From Neopusillimonas aromaticivorans (GTDB lineage: Bacteria > Pseudomonadota > Gammaproteobacteria > Burkholderiales > Burkholderiaceae_B): 64,000 bases of DNA. A program made the translations under genes and the position numbers. The DNA lies in NCBI RefSeq assembly GCF_030344915.1, contig NZ_CP128233.1, positions 2,294,001 through 2,358,000 of the forward strand, in the 5' to 3' direction. Below the pieces are notes generated by a model. The model was not told the origin of the DNA. It saw only the letters and a list, made by a program, of their open reading frames with translations, and did no database searches. Positions 47,367 to 56,237 of this stretch are shown piece after piece. The first letter of the stretch is position 1; every line of letters begins with the position of its first letter.

Positions 47367-48619
47367 ATGTCGTACCAGCATATTCAGGTCCCTGTTAACG
47401 GGGAAAAGATCATCGCCAATGTCGATGGGTCGTTGCATGTCCCCGATCAGGTCATCATTCCGTACATCGAGGGCGACGGAACCGGTAAAGACATCATGCC
47501 TGTCATGCGCAAAGTGGTTGATGCCGCGATTGCAAAGGCTTATCAGGGCCTGCGTGCCATTCACTGGATGGAGATTTTTGCGGGTGAAAAGGCGGCTGGT
47601 TTGTATGGCGACACTCAGTTGCCGGCTGAAACGGTGCAGGCGATTCGTGATTACATCGTGGCCATCAAGGGGCCGCTGACCACGCCGGTCAGTAGCGGCA
47701 TTCGTTCATTCAACGTGGCGTTGCGCCAGCAGCTTGACCTTTACGTGTGCTTGCGGCCGGTCCGCTATATCAAGGGTGTACCCTCGCCAGTGGTTAATCC
47801 CGAACGGGTCAATATGGTGGTGTTCCGCGAAAATGATGAGGATGTCTATGCTGGTATTGAGTACCCGGCGTTCTCGTCGCAGGCCGGTGCCCTGATCGAT
47901 TTCTTGCAAAATACGCTGGGCGCGCAGCATATCCGCTTTCCCGAAACCTCTGCCATTGGCATTAAAACGGCATCGAAACAAGGGTCAGAGCGTTTGGTGC
48001 GCAAGGCGTTGCAGTACGCCATTGATCATGATCGAAGTTCGGTCACGCTGGTGCATAAGGGCAACATCATGAAATTTACCGATGGCGCTTTTCGCGACTG
48101 GGGCTATGCGCTTGCGCGTGACGAGTTCGGTGCCCAGCTGGTTGATGGCGGCCCATGGTGTCGTTTGCGTAACCCCAATACAGGGCGTGACATCATCATT
48201 AAAGACGTTCTGGCCGATGCCTTCATGCCGCAGGCGTTGCTGCGGCCGCGTGAATTTGATGTCATCGCGACCACCAATCTCAATGGCGATTATTTTTCAG
48301 CGGCTCTGGCTGCACAGGTAGGGGGACTGCCATTGCACCGGGGGCCAACCTGTCAGACTCCGTGGCCCTTTTCGAGGTGACTCACGGGTCAGCGCCCAAG
48401 TACGCGGGTAAAGATTACGTCAACCCAGGTTCGGCGATCTTGTCGGCTGAAATGATGTTGCGGCATATGGGTTGGGCCGAGGCGGCAACCTTGATCACAA
48501 CCGGTCTTGAAGCTGCCATACAAGAAAAGGTTGTGACGTATGACTTTGCACGCCGTTTGACCGGAGCAACCCAGGTGTCATGCTCGGGCTTTGGTCAGGA
48601 AATCATTAACCGGATGTAA
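47367..48619 (+). CDS. icd: NADP-dependent isocitrate dehydrogenase, dimeric type
   Basis: Oxidative decarboxylation of isocitrate to 2-oxoglutarate in the TCA cycle. About 417 residues after repair at 48326 (one A missing), which gives VGGTAIAPGANLSDSVALFE. Motifs: VIIPYIEGDGTGKDI, the substrate Ser in TTPVSSGIRSFNVALRQQLD, LRPVRYIKG, NMVVFRENDEDVYAGIE and NLNGDYFS. It is followed by a second, unrelated isocitrate dehydrogenase in the same direction. Confidence 0.95.
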
Positions 48620-48637
48620 TTGCGACGAGGCAGTCGC

Positions 48638-48672
48638 TATAATAGAAATGTTGTCTTGTATCTTATATAAGA
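48638..48672 (+). promoter_or_regulatory. Promoter and 12-bp palindromic operator between icd and icd2
   Basis: TATAAT at 48638-48643 is a perfect -10 box, with only a weak -35 (TGTAAT at 48615-48620, 17 bases upstream). A perfect palindrome TCTTATATAAGA at 48661-48672 lies where transcription would just have begun, within TGTCTTGTATC-TTATATAAGACA. Palindromes containing CTTATATAAG occur before TCA-cycle genes of Burkholderiales and are linked to GntR-type regulators; that link is from memory and not checked here. Confidence 0.55.
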
Positions 48673-48754
48673 CATATCACGCTAACCCGCGGTGTCCAGT
48701 CCCGGCTATCCGTGCCTGCTTATTCCGCGACAGACACAGGCTCAAGAGGAAACT

Positions 48755-50977
48755 ATGACTTCCAAGATTATCTATACCCTGACCGACGAAGCGCCCGCAT
48801 TGGCGACCCATTCGTTGTTGCCCATGGTCGAAGCGTTTGCCCGCACGGCCGGCGTCGCCATGGAAACGCGTGATATTTCGTTGTCGGGTCGTATTCTGGC
48901 GGTGTTCCCCGACCGTTTGACTGCTGAACAAAAAGTTTCTGATGCGCTGGCTGAATTGGGTGAACTGGCCACCAAGCCAGAAGCCAATATCATCAAGTTG
49001 CCGAATATCAGTGCATCAATGCCTCAGCTGAAGGCGGCCATCAAAGAGTTGCAGGCCTTGGGCTATGCCTTGCCCGATTACCCCGATGAGCCCAAAACCG
49101 ACGAAGAAAAAGATATCAAGGCGCGCTATGACAAGGTCAAGGGCAGCGCGGTAAATCCGGTTTTGCGTGAAGGGAACTCCGATCGTCGTGCGCCACTGTC
49201 TGTAAAAAATTATGCGCGCAAGCATCCTCATAAAATGGGTGCCTGGGCGGCCGACTCGAAAGCCCATGTGGCCAGCATGACCGATGGCGACTTTTACGGC
49301 TCCGAAAAATCCGTTGTGGTTGATCAGGCGGGCGACGTCAAAATCGAACTGACTGCCAAAGACGGCAGTAAAACCGTCCTGAAAGCCAAAACATCCTTGA
49401 AAGCGGGCGAGGTCATTGACGGCTCTGTCATGTCGGCTTCCAAACTGCGCAGCTTCCTGCAAGCCCAAATCGAAGAGGCCAGGCAGCAGGGCGTTCTGTT
49501 TTCGGTGCACCTGAAAGCCACCATGATGAAAGTGTCCGACCCTGTGCTGTTCGGTCATGTCGTTTCGGTATTCTACAAAGACGTGCTGGACAAGCACGCT
49601 GATGCGCTCAAGCAAATCGGCTTTAATCCCAACAACGGTATTGGCGATTTGTACGCTCGTCTGGGTGATTTGCCTGCCACTCAGCAAGAGGCCATCAAGG
49701 CGGACATCGATGCGGCCTATAAGGTGCTGCCCGCGCTGGCCATGGTCAATTCCGACAAGGGGATTACCAACCTGCATGTGCCCAGTGATGTCATCGTTGA
49801 TGCGTCCATGCCTGCCATGATTCGTGACTCGGGCAAAATGTGGAATGCCGAAGGCAAACTGCAGGATGCCAAAGCCGTTATTCCCGATCGTTGCTATGCC
49901 GGCGTTTACCAGGCGGTTATTGAAGACTGCAAGCGCAATGGCGCGTTTGACCCGGCGACTATGGGTAGCGTACCCAATGTGGGTCTGATGGCCCAGGCCG
50001 CCGAAGAGTACGGCTCGCACGACAAGACATTTGTCGTACCTGCCGATGGCGTGGTTCGTGTGCTTGATGCCGCGGGCAACACCCTGATCGAGCATGAGGT
50101 TCAGGCCGGCGATATCTGGCGCATGTGCCAGACCAAAGATGCCCCGATTCAAGATTGGGTCAAACTGGCCGTCAACCGTGCACGCCTTAGCAACACCCCG
50201 GCAGTATTCTGGCTTGATCCTGCCCGTGGCCACGATGCGCAACTGATCGCCAAAGTCGAACGCTACCTGAAAGATCACGACACCAGCGGCCTCGATATCC
50301 GGATCATGACGCCGGTTGACGCTACGTTGTTCTCGCTCGAACGTATTCGCAAGGGTCAGGACACCATTTCGGTTACCGGAAACGTGTTGCGCGATTACCT
50401 GACCGACCTGTTCCCCATCATGGAACTGGGTACCAGTGCCAAGATGCTGTCCATCGTGCCGCTGATGGCGGGTGGTGGCCTGTTTGAAACCGGTGCCGGT
50501 GGTTCTGCGCCCAAGCACGTTCAGCAATTTGTTGAAGAGGGCTTCCTGCGTTGGGATTCACTGGGCGAGTTCCTGGCGCTTGCGGCATCGCTTGAGCATC
50601 TGGCCAATAGCTACAACAACCCGAAAGCCAAGGTGCTGGCCGATACACTTGATCGTGCGACAGGTCGTTTCCTTGACGAGAACCGTTCGCCTGACCGTAA
50701 GGTAGGTGGTCTTGATAACCGTGGCAGCCACTTCTACCTGGTCATGTTCTGGGCGCAAGCCTTGGCCGAGCAAACCGATGACATCGAGTTGCAGGCCAAG
50801 TTCGTTCAGGTTGCAAAAACCTTGACCGAAAATGAAGCCAAGATCGTGGCTGAACTGGCGGCTCCACAAGGCAAGCCGGTTGACATCAGCGGCTACTACC
50901 GCCCCAGCACGGCCAAGGTTGACGCGGCCATGCGCCCCAGTGCTACCCTTAACGCAGCGATTGCATTGCTGGGTTGA
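48755..50977 (+). CDS. icd2: NADP-dependent isocitrate dehydrogenase, monomeric type
   Basis: Same reaction as icd but by an unrelated 80-kDa single-chain enzyme. 740 residues, intact. The start at 48755 has AGAGGA 5-6 bases upstream. Family motifs: NIIKLPNISASMPQLKAAI near the N-terminus, NPVLREGNSDRRAP (substrate Ser), DGDFYGSEKSVV, GITNLHVPSDVIVDASMPAM and VFWLDPARGHDAQLI. Having both isozymes side by side is unusual and suggests condition-dependent use (in other bacteria the monomeric form is often cold or acetate regulated). Confidence 0.97.
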   Translation: MTSKIIYTLTDEAPALATHSLLPMVEAFARTAGVAMETRDISLSGRILAVFPDRLTAEQKVSDALAELGELATKPEANIIKLPNISASMPQLKAAIKELQALGYALPDYPDEPKTDEEKDIKARYDKVKGSAVNPVLREGNSDRRAPLSVKNYARKHPHKMGAWAADSKAHVASMTDGDFYGSEKSVVVDQAGDVKIELTAKDGSKTVLKAKTSLKAGEVIDGSVMSASKLRSFLQAQIEEARQQGVLFSVHLKATMMKVSDPVLFGHVVSVFYKDVLDKHADALKQIGFNPNNGIGDLYARLGDLPATQQEAIKADIDAAYKVLPALAMVNSDKGITNLHVPSDVIVDASMPAMIRDSGKMWNAEGKLQDAKAVIPDRCYAGVYQAVIEDCKRNGAFDPATMGSVPNVGLMAQAAEEYGSHDKTFVVPADGVVRVLDAAGNTLIEHEVQAGDIWRMCQTKDAPIQDWVKLAVNRARLSNTPAVFWLDPARGHDAQLIAKVERYLKDHDTSGLDIRIMTPVDATLFSLERIRKGQDTISVTGNVLRDYLTDLFPIMELGTSAKMLSIVPLMAGGGLFETGAGGSAPKHVQQFVEEGFLRWDSLGEFLALAASLEHLANSYNNPKAKVLADTLDRATGRFLDENRSPDRKVGGLDNRGSHFYLVMFWAQALAEQTDDIELQAKFVQVAKTLTENEAKIVAELAAPQGKPVDISGYYRPSTAKVDAAMRPSATLNAAIALLG

Positions 50978-51072
50978 TGCCAGTACCGCACTTAGTGGGT
51001 TTCAGACCTGACGAGTGCGGTGCACGTTAAGTTTGCAGGTGCTGTATCCGGGTTTTGACGGTGGCCTGCAGT

Positions 51073-51119
51073 AAACCGAAACGCCCCTGAACATACTGTG
51101 TTCAGGGGCGTTTCGGTTT
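51073..51119. terminator. Bidirectional terminator after icd2
   Basis: A perfect 21-bp stem (51073-51093 with 51099-51119) around TACTG, starting AAACCGAAACGCCCC and followed by TTTTAATTT. It lies between icd2 and the convergent transporter gene and can serve both. Confidence 0.95.
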
Positions 51120-51149
51120 TAATTTAATGACCGGCAACCTTTTGTTTGA

Positions 51150-52625
51150 TCACCAGTAACCCAGAATCTTCCACCACAACCCGCCGATATAGAACCAAAC
51201 GGCAAGGTTGACGACGCTCATGACAAAGCCGACTTTCCACCATTCGCCCAGTGTGGCGTAGCCCGAACCGAAGATGATCGGTGCTGTGCCGGTGCCATAG
51301 TGGGTCAGTGACATCATCAGTGATGATGAAAAGCCCAGCGTAAGGGCCAGCAGGGCAGGTGGGGCACCCAATGCAATACCTGCGGTCAGGAAGGCCGCCA
51401 TCATGGCAGTAATGTGCGCCGTTGTGCTGGCGAAGAAATAGTGGGTGTACACGTAGACCAGCACCAGAATCAGCATGCCAGGAATCCAGCCGACGCCCAG
51501 ACTGTCAATCCCGGAGCCAACCGTCGTTGCCAGCCACGACACCAGGCCCAGCTTGCCCAGAAAGCTGGCCATCATCACGAGTGCGGCAAACCAGACAACG
51601 GTATCCCAGGCGCCTTTGTTTTTCAGGACCTCATCCCATTGAAGCACACCGGTGACGAGCAGGATTGACAGCCCGATAAAGGCTGCCGTTGTCGGGTTGA
51701 TGGCATAGGCATCGCCGAACAGCAGTTCGGGTACCCCGGCCCACATGAACAACAATAGTCCGAATACACCGAGCGTGACTTTTTCAGCCAGTGACAGCGG
51801 CCCCAGACGTTCGAGTTGCGCTTTGGCAAAGTCAGGGGCATCGGGTGTCTTGGTGATTTCCGGTTTGTACATGAAGTAAATAACCAGGGGCATCAGTAAC
51901 AGCGAAATGATGCCGGGCACAAAGGCGGCAACTGCCCACATTGTCCAGCTGAGCTCAAAGGCCGGGTCGGTACCTTGTGCAATCAGGCTGACAATCAGCG
52001 GGTTCGGTGCGGTTGCTGTGATAAACATGGCTGATGTAATCGGATTGGTGTTGTAGTTCACCAGGGACAGGTATCGACCGATTTTTTCGGTGGAGCCCGG
52101 TTCAGGCTTCGAGCCGAAGCTGTCCGCAACTGACTTCATGATCGGGTGAATGATGCCACCGCCGCGCGCGGTATTGCTGGGGGTTACCGGTGCCAGAATG
52201 GTTTCAGTGAACGCCAGTGCATAGGCAATACCCAAGGTACGTTTTCCGAACAAGGCAATCAGCATGTAACCGATACGGGCACCCAGCCCGGTTTTGGTCA
52301 GGCTGATGGAAATCATGATCGAGATCCCGATCAGCCATATCAGACTGTTTGAGAACCCGCTCAGTGCATCGGCCAGTGCTGCGCCCGGCTTGCCCGGATT
52401 GGTGACGCCGGTAATGGCGACCAGCGAGATGGCGATGATGGACACGGCCCCGATGGGTAGCGCCTTGCCAATGATGGCGGCAATGGTGCCGACAAACAGC
52501 GCCAGATGATGCCAGGCATTCTGGCTGACCCCTTCGGGTGGGGGAATTAAAAACCAGAGGGTTAGTGTTATTGCGACTGAAACCAGCGCGGGGACCGGCT
52601 TGACGGGTTCGAGAGTGACTGACAT
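51150..52625 (-). CDS. DASS (SLC13) family anion:sodium symporter
   Basis: 491 residues from the ATG at 52625 (MSVTLEPVKPVPALVS). About 12 membrane segments. The family's paired substrate/sodium motifs are visible: TPSNTARGGGIIHPI in the first half and TTAHITAMMAAFL with YGTGTAPIIFGSGY in the second. Such carriers take up dicarboxylates, citrate, tartrate or sulfate; CitT/TtdT-like exchangers are the nearest in sequence feel. The substrate is not decidable, but the position next to two isocitrate dehydrogenases fits a di- or tricarboxylate. Confidence 0.88.
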   Translation of the reverse strand: MSVTLEPVKPVPALVSVAITLTLWFLIPPPEGVSQNAWHHLALFVGTIAAIIGKALPIGAVSIIAISLVAITGVTNPGKPGAALADALSGFSNSLIWLIGISIMISISLTKTGLGARIGYMLIALFGKRTLGIAYALAFTETILAPVTPSNTARGGGIIHPIMKSVADSFGSKPEPGSTEKIGRYLSLVNYNTNPITSAMFITATAPNPLIVSLIAQGTDPAFELSWTMWAVAAFVPGIISLLLMPLVIYFMYKPEITKTPDAPDFAKAQLERLGPLSLAEKVTLGVFGLLLFMWAGVPELLFGDAYAINPTTAAFIGLSILLVTGVLQWDEVLKNKGAWDTVVWFAALVMMASFLGKLGLVSWLATTVGSGIDSLGVGWIPGMLILVLVYVYTHYFFASTTAHITAMMAAFLTAGIALGAPPALLALTLGFSSSLMMSLTHYGTGTAPIIFGSGYATLGEWWKVGFVMSVVNLAVWFYIGGLWWKILGYW

Positions 52626-52772
52626 GGGAATTGGCCTTTGCAAGAGGACGTTGTTTGACTCCCGTGATCCTAGAGGGTCTGGGTGTTATGGGCTTTGACG
52701 GATGTCATTGTCGCTGCGTGTTGTTACGGTTTTGGTAACTCGTACGGCTTCCTGGTTTGATGTTCAAGGTGA

Positions 52773-52802
52773 AAAGCCCCGAACCACGAGGCGCGGGGGC
52801 TT
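52773..52802 (-). terminator. Terminator of katG
   Basis: On the minus strand AAGCCCCCG pairs with CGGGGCTTT, followed by TTC. A second GC-rich hairpin, CGGGGGCA with TGCCCCCG (52823-52850), lies closer to the katG stop. Together they should stop transcription before the transporter promoter. Confidence 0.65.
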
Positions 52803-52856
52803 GTTGTTTGTGCAATAGGCATCGGGGGCAGTTCGCATCAATTGCCCCCGTGCCGA

Positions 52857-55024
52857 TTACTGCAGATCGAAACGGTCAGCGTTCATTACCTTGGTCCAGG
52901 CGGCGATGAAATCATGCACGAATTTCTCGCGGTTGTCGTCCTGGGCATAGACTTCGGCATACGCACGCAAGATCGAGTTTGAACCGAACACCAGATCGAC
53001 ACGGGTGGCTGTCCACTTCGTGGCACCGCTGGCACGATCAACGATGTCATAGCTGTTCCGGCCTGTCGGTTTCCAGCTGTACGACATATCGGTCAGGTTG
53101 ACGAAAAAGTCGTTGGTCAGGGCACCGACGCGGTCGGTAAACACGCCATGCTTAGTACCGCCATGGTTGGTGCCCAAAACCCGCAGGCCACCGATAAGAA
53201 CCGTCATCTCGGCGGCAGTCAGCCCCATCAGCTGGGCACGATCAAGCAACAGTTCTTCGGGTTTGACCACAAAGTGCTTTTGTTGCCAGTTTCGGAAGCC
53301 ATCGGCGACGGGTTCGAGCACTTCGAAAGACTCCACATCGGTTTGTGCTTGTGTGGCATCGCCACGACCCGGCGCGAAAGGCACAGTGACATTGATACCC
53401 GCAGCTTTTGCGGCGTGTTCGATGCCAACGTTACCACCCAGGACAATGACATCGGCAACACTGGCCCCAGTGTCAGCAGCAATCTTTTCATAAACAGCCA
53501 GCACTTTGGACAATCGACCGGGCTCGTTGCCTTCCCAGTCTTTTTGCGGTGCCAGGCGAATGCGAGCTCCGTTGGCGCCACCACGGTGGTCAGAGCCGCG
53601 GTAAGTGCGGGCGCTGTCCCAGGCGGTTGACACCAGTTCGTTGACGCTCAGGCCTGCGGCAGCGATTTTTGCCTTTACGGCGTCGATATCGTAGTTCGCG
53701 TTCCCGGCAGGCACCGGATCTTGCCAGATCAGGTCTTCTGCAGGTACTTCGGGGCCAATATAGCGGGATTTGGGGCCCATGTCGCGGTGGGTCAGTTTGA
53801 ACCAGGCGCGTGCGAAAACGTCTTCAAAGTATGCCTGATCTGCCGCAAAGCGCTCGGAAATCTTGCGGTATTCCGGGTCCATTTTGAGGGCCATGTCGGC
53901 GTCAGTCATCATGGGCATGCAGCGGATCGACGGGTCTTCGACATCGGCCGGCATGTCTTCTTCCTTGATGCTGACCGGCTTCCATTGCCATGCGCCTGCA
54001 GGGCTCTTGGTCAGCTCCCAGTCGTGCTTGAGCAGCATCTGGAAGAAACCATTGTCCCATGTTGTAGGGTTGGTCGTCCAGGCACCTTCTACACCACTGG
54101 TTACCGTGTCACGGCCAATACCTCGGGTTTTGTGGTTCATCCAGCCAAGGCCTTGCTCTTCAACGTCGGCGCCTTCGGGGGCCGGCCCAAGGTTGGCGGC
54201 GTTGCCATTGCCGTGAGCTTTACCGACGGTGTGGCCACCGGCAGTCAGCGCAACGGTTTCTTCGTCGTTCATGGCCATGCGGGCAAACGTGACACGCATG
54301 TCGTGGGCTGTTTTCAATGGGTCGGGGTTGCCGTCAACGCCTTCCGGATTGACGTAAATAAGGCCCATCATCACCGCAGCCAGCGGATTTTCAAGGTCGC
54401 GTTCGCCACTGTAGCGGCTGCCTTCGCCTCCGCTCTTGGCCAGCCATTCTTTTTCGGAGCCCCAGTAAATGTCTTTTTCGGGGTGCCAGATGTCTTCGCG
54501 GCCGAAGGCAAAACCAAAGGTCTTGAAACCCATGGTTTCGTAGGCAACGTTACCGGCCAGAATAATCAGGTCTGCCCAGCTGAGCTTGTTGCCGTATTTC
54601 TTTTTGATGGGCCACAGCAGGCGACGTGCCTTGTCCAGGTTGCCGTTGTCGGGCCATGAGTTCAAGGGCGCAAAGCGTTGGTTCCCCGTGCCTGCACCGC
54701 CACGGCCGTCGGCAATACGGTAGGTGCCCGCGGCGTGCCAGGCCATGCGGATCATCAGGCCGCCGTAGTGACCCCAGTCAGCCGGCCACCAGGGCTGGCT
54801 GCTGGTCATCAGTTCGGCCAGGTCTTTTTAAGGGTATCGACGTCAAGTGTCTTGACGGCGTCGCGGTAATTGAAGCCCTGCAAGGGGTTGGTCTTGTTGT
54901 CGTGCTGGTGCAGGATGTCAAGGTTGAGTGATTCTGGCCACCAGGCCATTTGTGTCTGGCCGGCAGATGTCGCGCCACCGTGCATTACAGGGCATTGACC
55001 GGAAGAGTGTTGTGTGGATTCCAT
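52857..55024 (-). CDS. katG: Catalase-peroxidase
   Basis: Bifunctional haem enzyme removing hydrogen peroxide. About 722 residues after repair at 54825-54829 (T5 for T6), which joins LKK to DLAELMTSSQPWWPADWG. The N-terminal haem-binding half has the distal catalytic Trp/Arg/His set (MIRMAWHAAGTYR), the cross-linking Tyr in GLIYVNPEG, and proximal His in ALTAGGHTVGKAHG. The inactive C-terminal half follows. The start at 55024 has AAGGAGC upstream. An OxyR-like site lies about 90 bases upstream, so peroxide induction is likely. Confidence 0.96.
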
Positions 55025-55108
55025 GCTGTGCTCCTTGCTGTTGTTGTGAGATGGTTCATTGTCACGCAATTAGATGAATTTATGAAATTGATTGTTCAGA
55101 TTTAATTG

Positions 55109-55123
55109 ATAGTCAAATACTAT
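55109..55123. promoter_or_regulatory. Candidate OxyR-binding core
   Basis: ATAG-TCAAATA-CTAT fits the OxyR core ATAG-N7-CTAT exactly. The flanking quarter sites match poorly (AGAT on the left, CGTG on the right). It lies in the 273-base gap between katG (minus) and the PepSY gene (plus), 85 bases before the katG start. Confidence 0.55.
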
Positions 55124-55297
55124 GGGTTGCCGTGTCACTGATCGTTCTGGGCTTGCAAAAAATACTACTTCAAAACCTTTTCCCTGAGTTTTCAGGATTA
55201 CGCCAGCAGATACAAAACTTGATCGTAGTTTCAGTATTCATGTTGTGTTCATTTTTCGGGGACTATGCTTGAGTCTCAACAGGAAAGGAGTCATGCC

Positions 55298-55696
55298 ATG
55301 AAAGCATTAGCCCCCATCGCCACCGTTATTGTGCTGACAGCGTCAGGTACGGCATTGGCCGGTGATGATTGTCATAGCCCAATGGCCGAGTGGAAGTCGC
55401 GCGACACCGTGGCCGCCTACGCGAGAGGGTTGGGTGTCACTTCAGAGCGGATGCGTATCGATGATGGGTGTTACGAGATACGTGGCCGGGATGCCGATGG
55501 CAACCGCGTTGAATTGAAAATAGAGCCTGCTACTTTGGCGATTCTTGAACTTGAAGTACGTTTTCGTCCGGGTGCGGATGCCTCACCCTATCTGCGGGGT
55601 CTGAACGCCCGGGCAGGAACCCCTGTAAACCCTGACAGCTCCCGTGCTCCAGATGTGCCTTCGGCGGCGTCCCCGACGCGGCCTGATACCAATTGA
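55298..55696 (+). CDS. PepSY domain protein, periplasmic
   Basis: 132 residues. Start at 55298 with AAGGAG 8 bases upstream. Signal peptide MKALAPIATVIVLTASGTALA, then a small PepSY domain (MAEWKSRDTVAAYARGLG, DDGCYEIRGRDADGNRVELK, TLAILELEVRFRPG). The C-terminal 35 residues are disordered and Pro/Ser rich. First gene of the flavin electron-transfer cassette, 46 bases before the DUF2271 gene. PepSY domains in such clusters are thought to handle electron transfer or protein inhibition; the role here is open. Confidence 0.8.
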   Translation: MKALAPIATVIVLTASGTALAGDDCHSPMAEWKSRDTVAAYARGLGVTSERMRIDDGCYEIRGRDADGNRVELKIEPATLAILELEVRFRPGADASPYLRGLNARAGTPVNPDSSRAPDVPSAASPTRPDTN

Positions 55697-55742
55697 AAAT
55701 TGGTCGTCCTCCCTTGTTCCCGGCAAAATCAAAAGGAAACTA

Positions 55743-56216
55743 ATGATGAAACGCAATCTTGCGATTATCGCTCTCTCTACCGCTCTGGTCCTGCCCGGCA
55801 TCGCCATGGCACGCCCGGTGACCGTCACCACAACGCTAAAGAACTATGGGGGCGATGGCGCCTATCTGGCGCTTTATCTGACTGACGCATCCGGTGCCTA
55901 TGTGCGTACGCTGTGGGTGGCAGGAAAGAAGTCAAAGTATTACAAGCACCTGACCGACTGGTATCGGGCAACCGGTGGCAGTTCCGCGCAGATCAACGGG
56001 CTGACAGGGGCCAGCGTTGGAGCGGGCAAGACACTCAAAGTGTCTGTCGAGCTTGAGGATGCGCTGTTCGACGCCGGCTACAAGATCAATATCGATGCCG
56101 CAGCTGAAGATATGCGGGACAGTCCTCGCGAAATTTCGGTTCCGTTGACTAAAGCCGGTGCAGGTCAATCGGTCAGCGGCAAGCAGTATGTGGCCGGTTT
56201 CACTTACAGCCCCTGA
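55743..56216 (+). CDS. DUF2271 family periplasmic protein, predicted flavinylation target
   Basis: 157 residues. Sec signal peptide to about residue 23 (VLPGIAMA), then the DUF2271 domain (TLKNYGGDGAYLALYLTDAS, WYRATGGSSAQINGLTGAS). T-G-A-S at 88-91 fits the [S/T]-G/A-A-[T/S] acceptor motif to which ApbE transferases attach FMN by a phosphoester bond (here Ser91 expected). ApbE is encoded two genes downstream. AAAAGGAAAC precedes the start. Family assignment good; covalent FMN is a prediction. Confidence 0.8.
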   Translation: MMKRNLAIIALSTALVLPGIAMARPVTVTTTLKNYGGDGAYLALYLTDASGAYVRTLWVAGKKSKYYKHLTDWYRATGGSSAQINGLTGASVGAGKTLKVSVELEDALFDAGYKINIDAAAEDMRDSPREISVPLTKAGAGQSVSGKQYVAGFTYSP

Positions 56217-56237
56217 TTTCGAACGAGAGATTTATTC

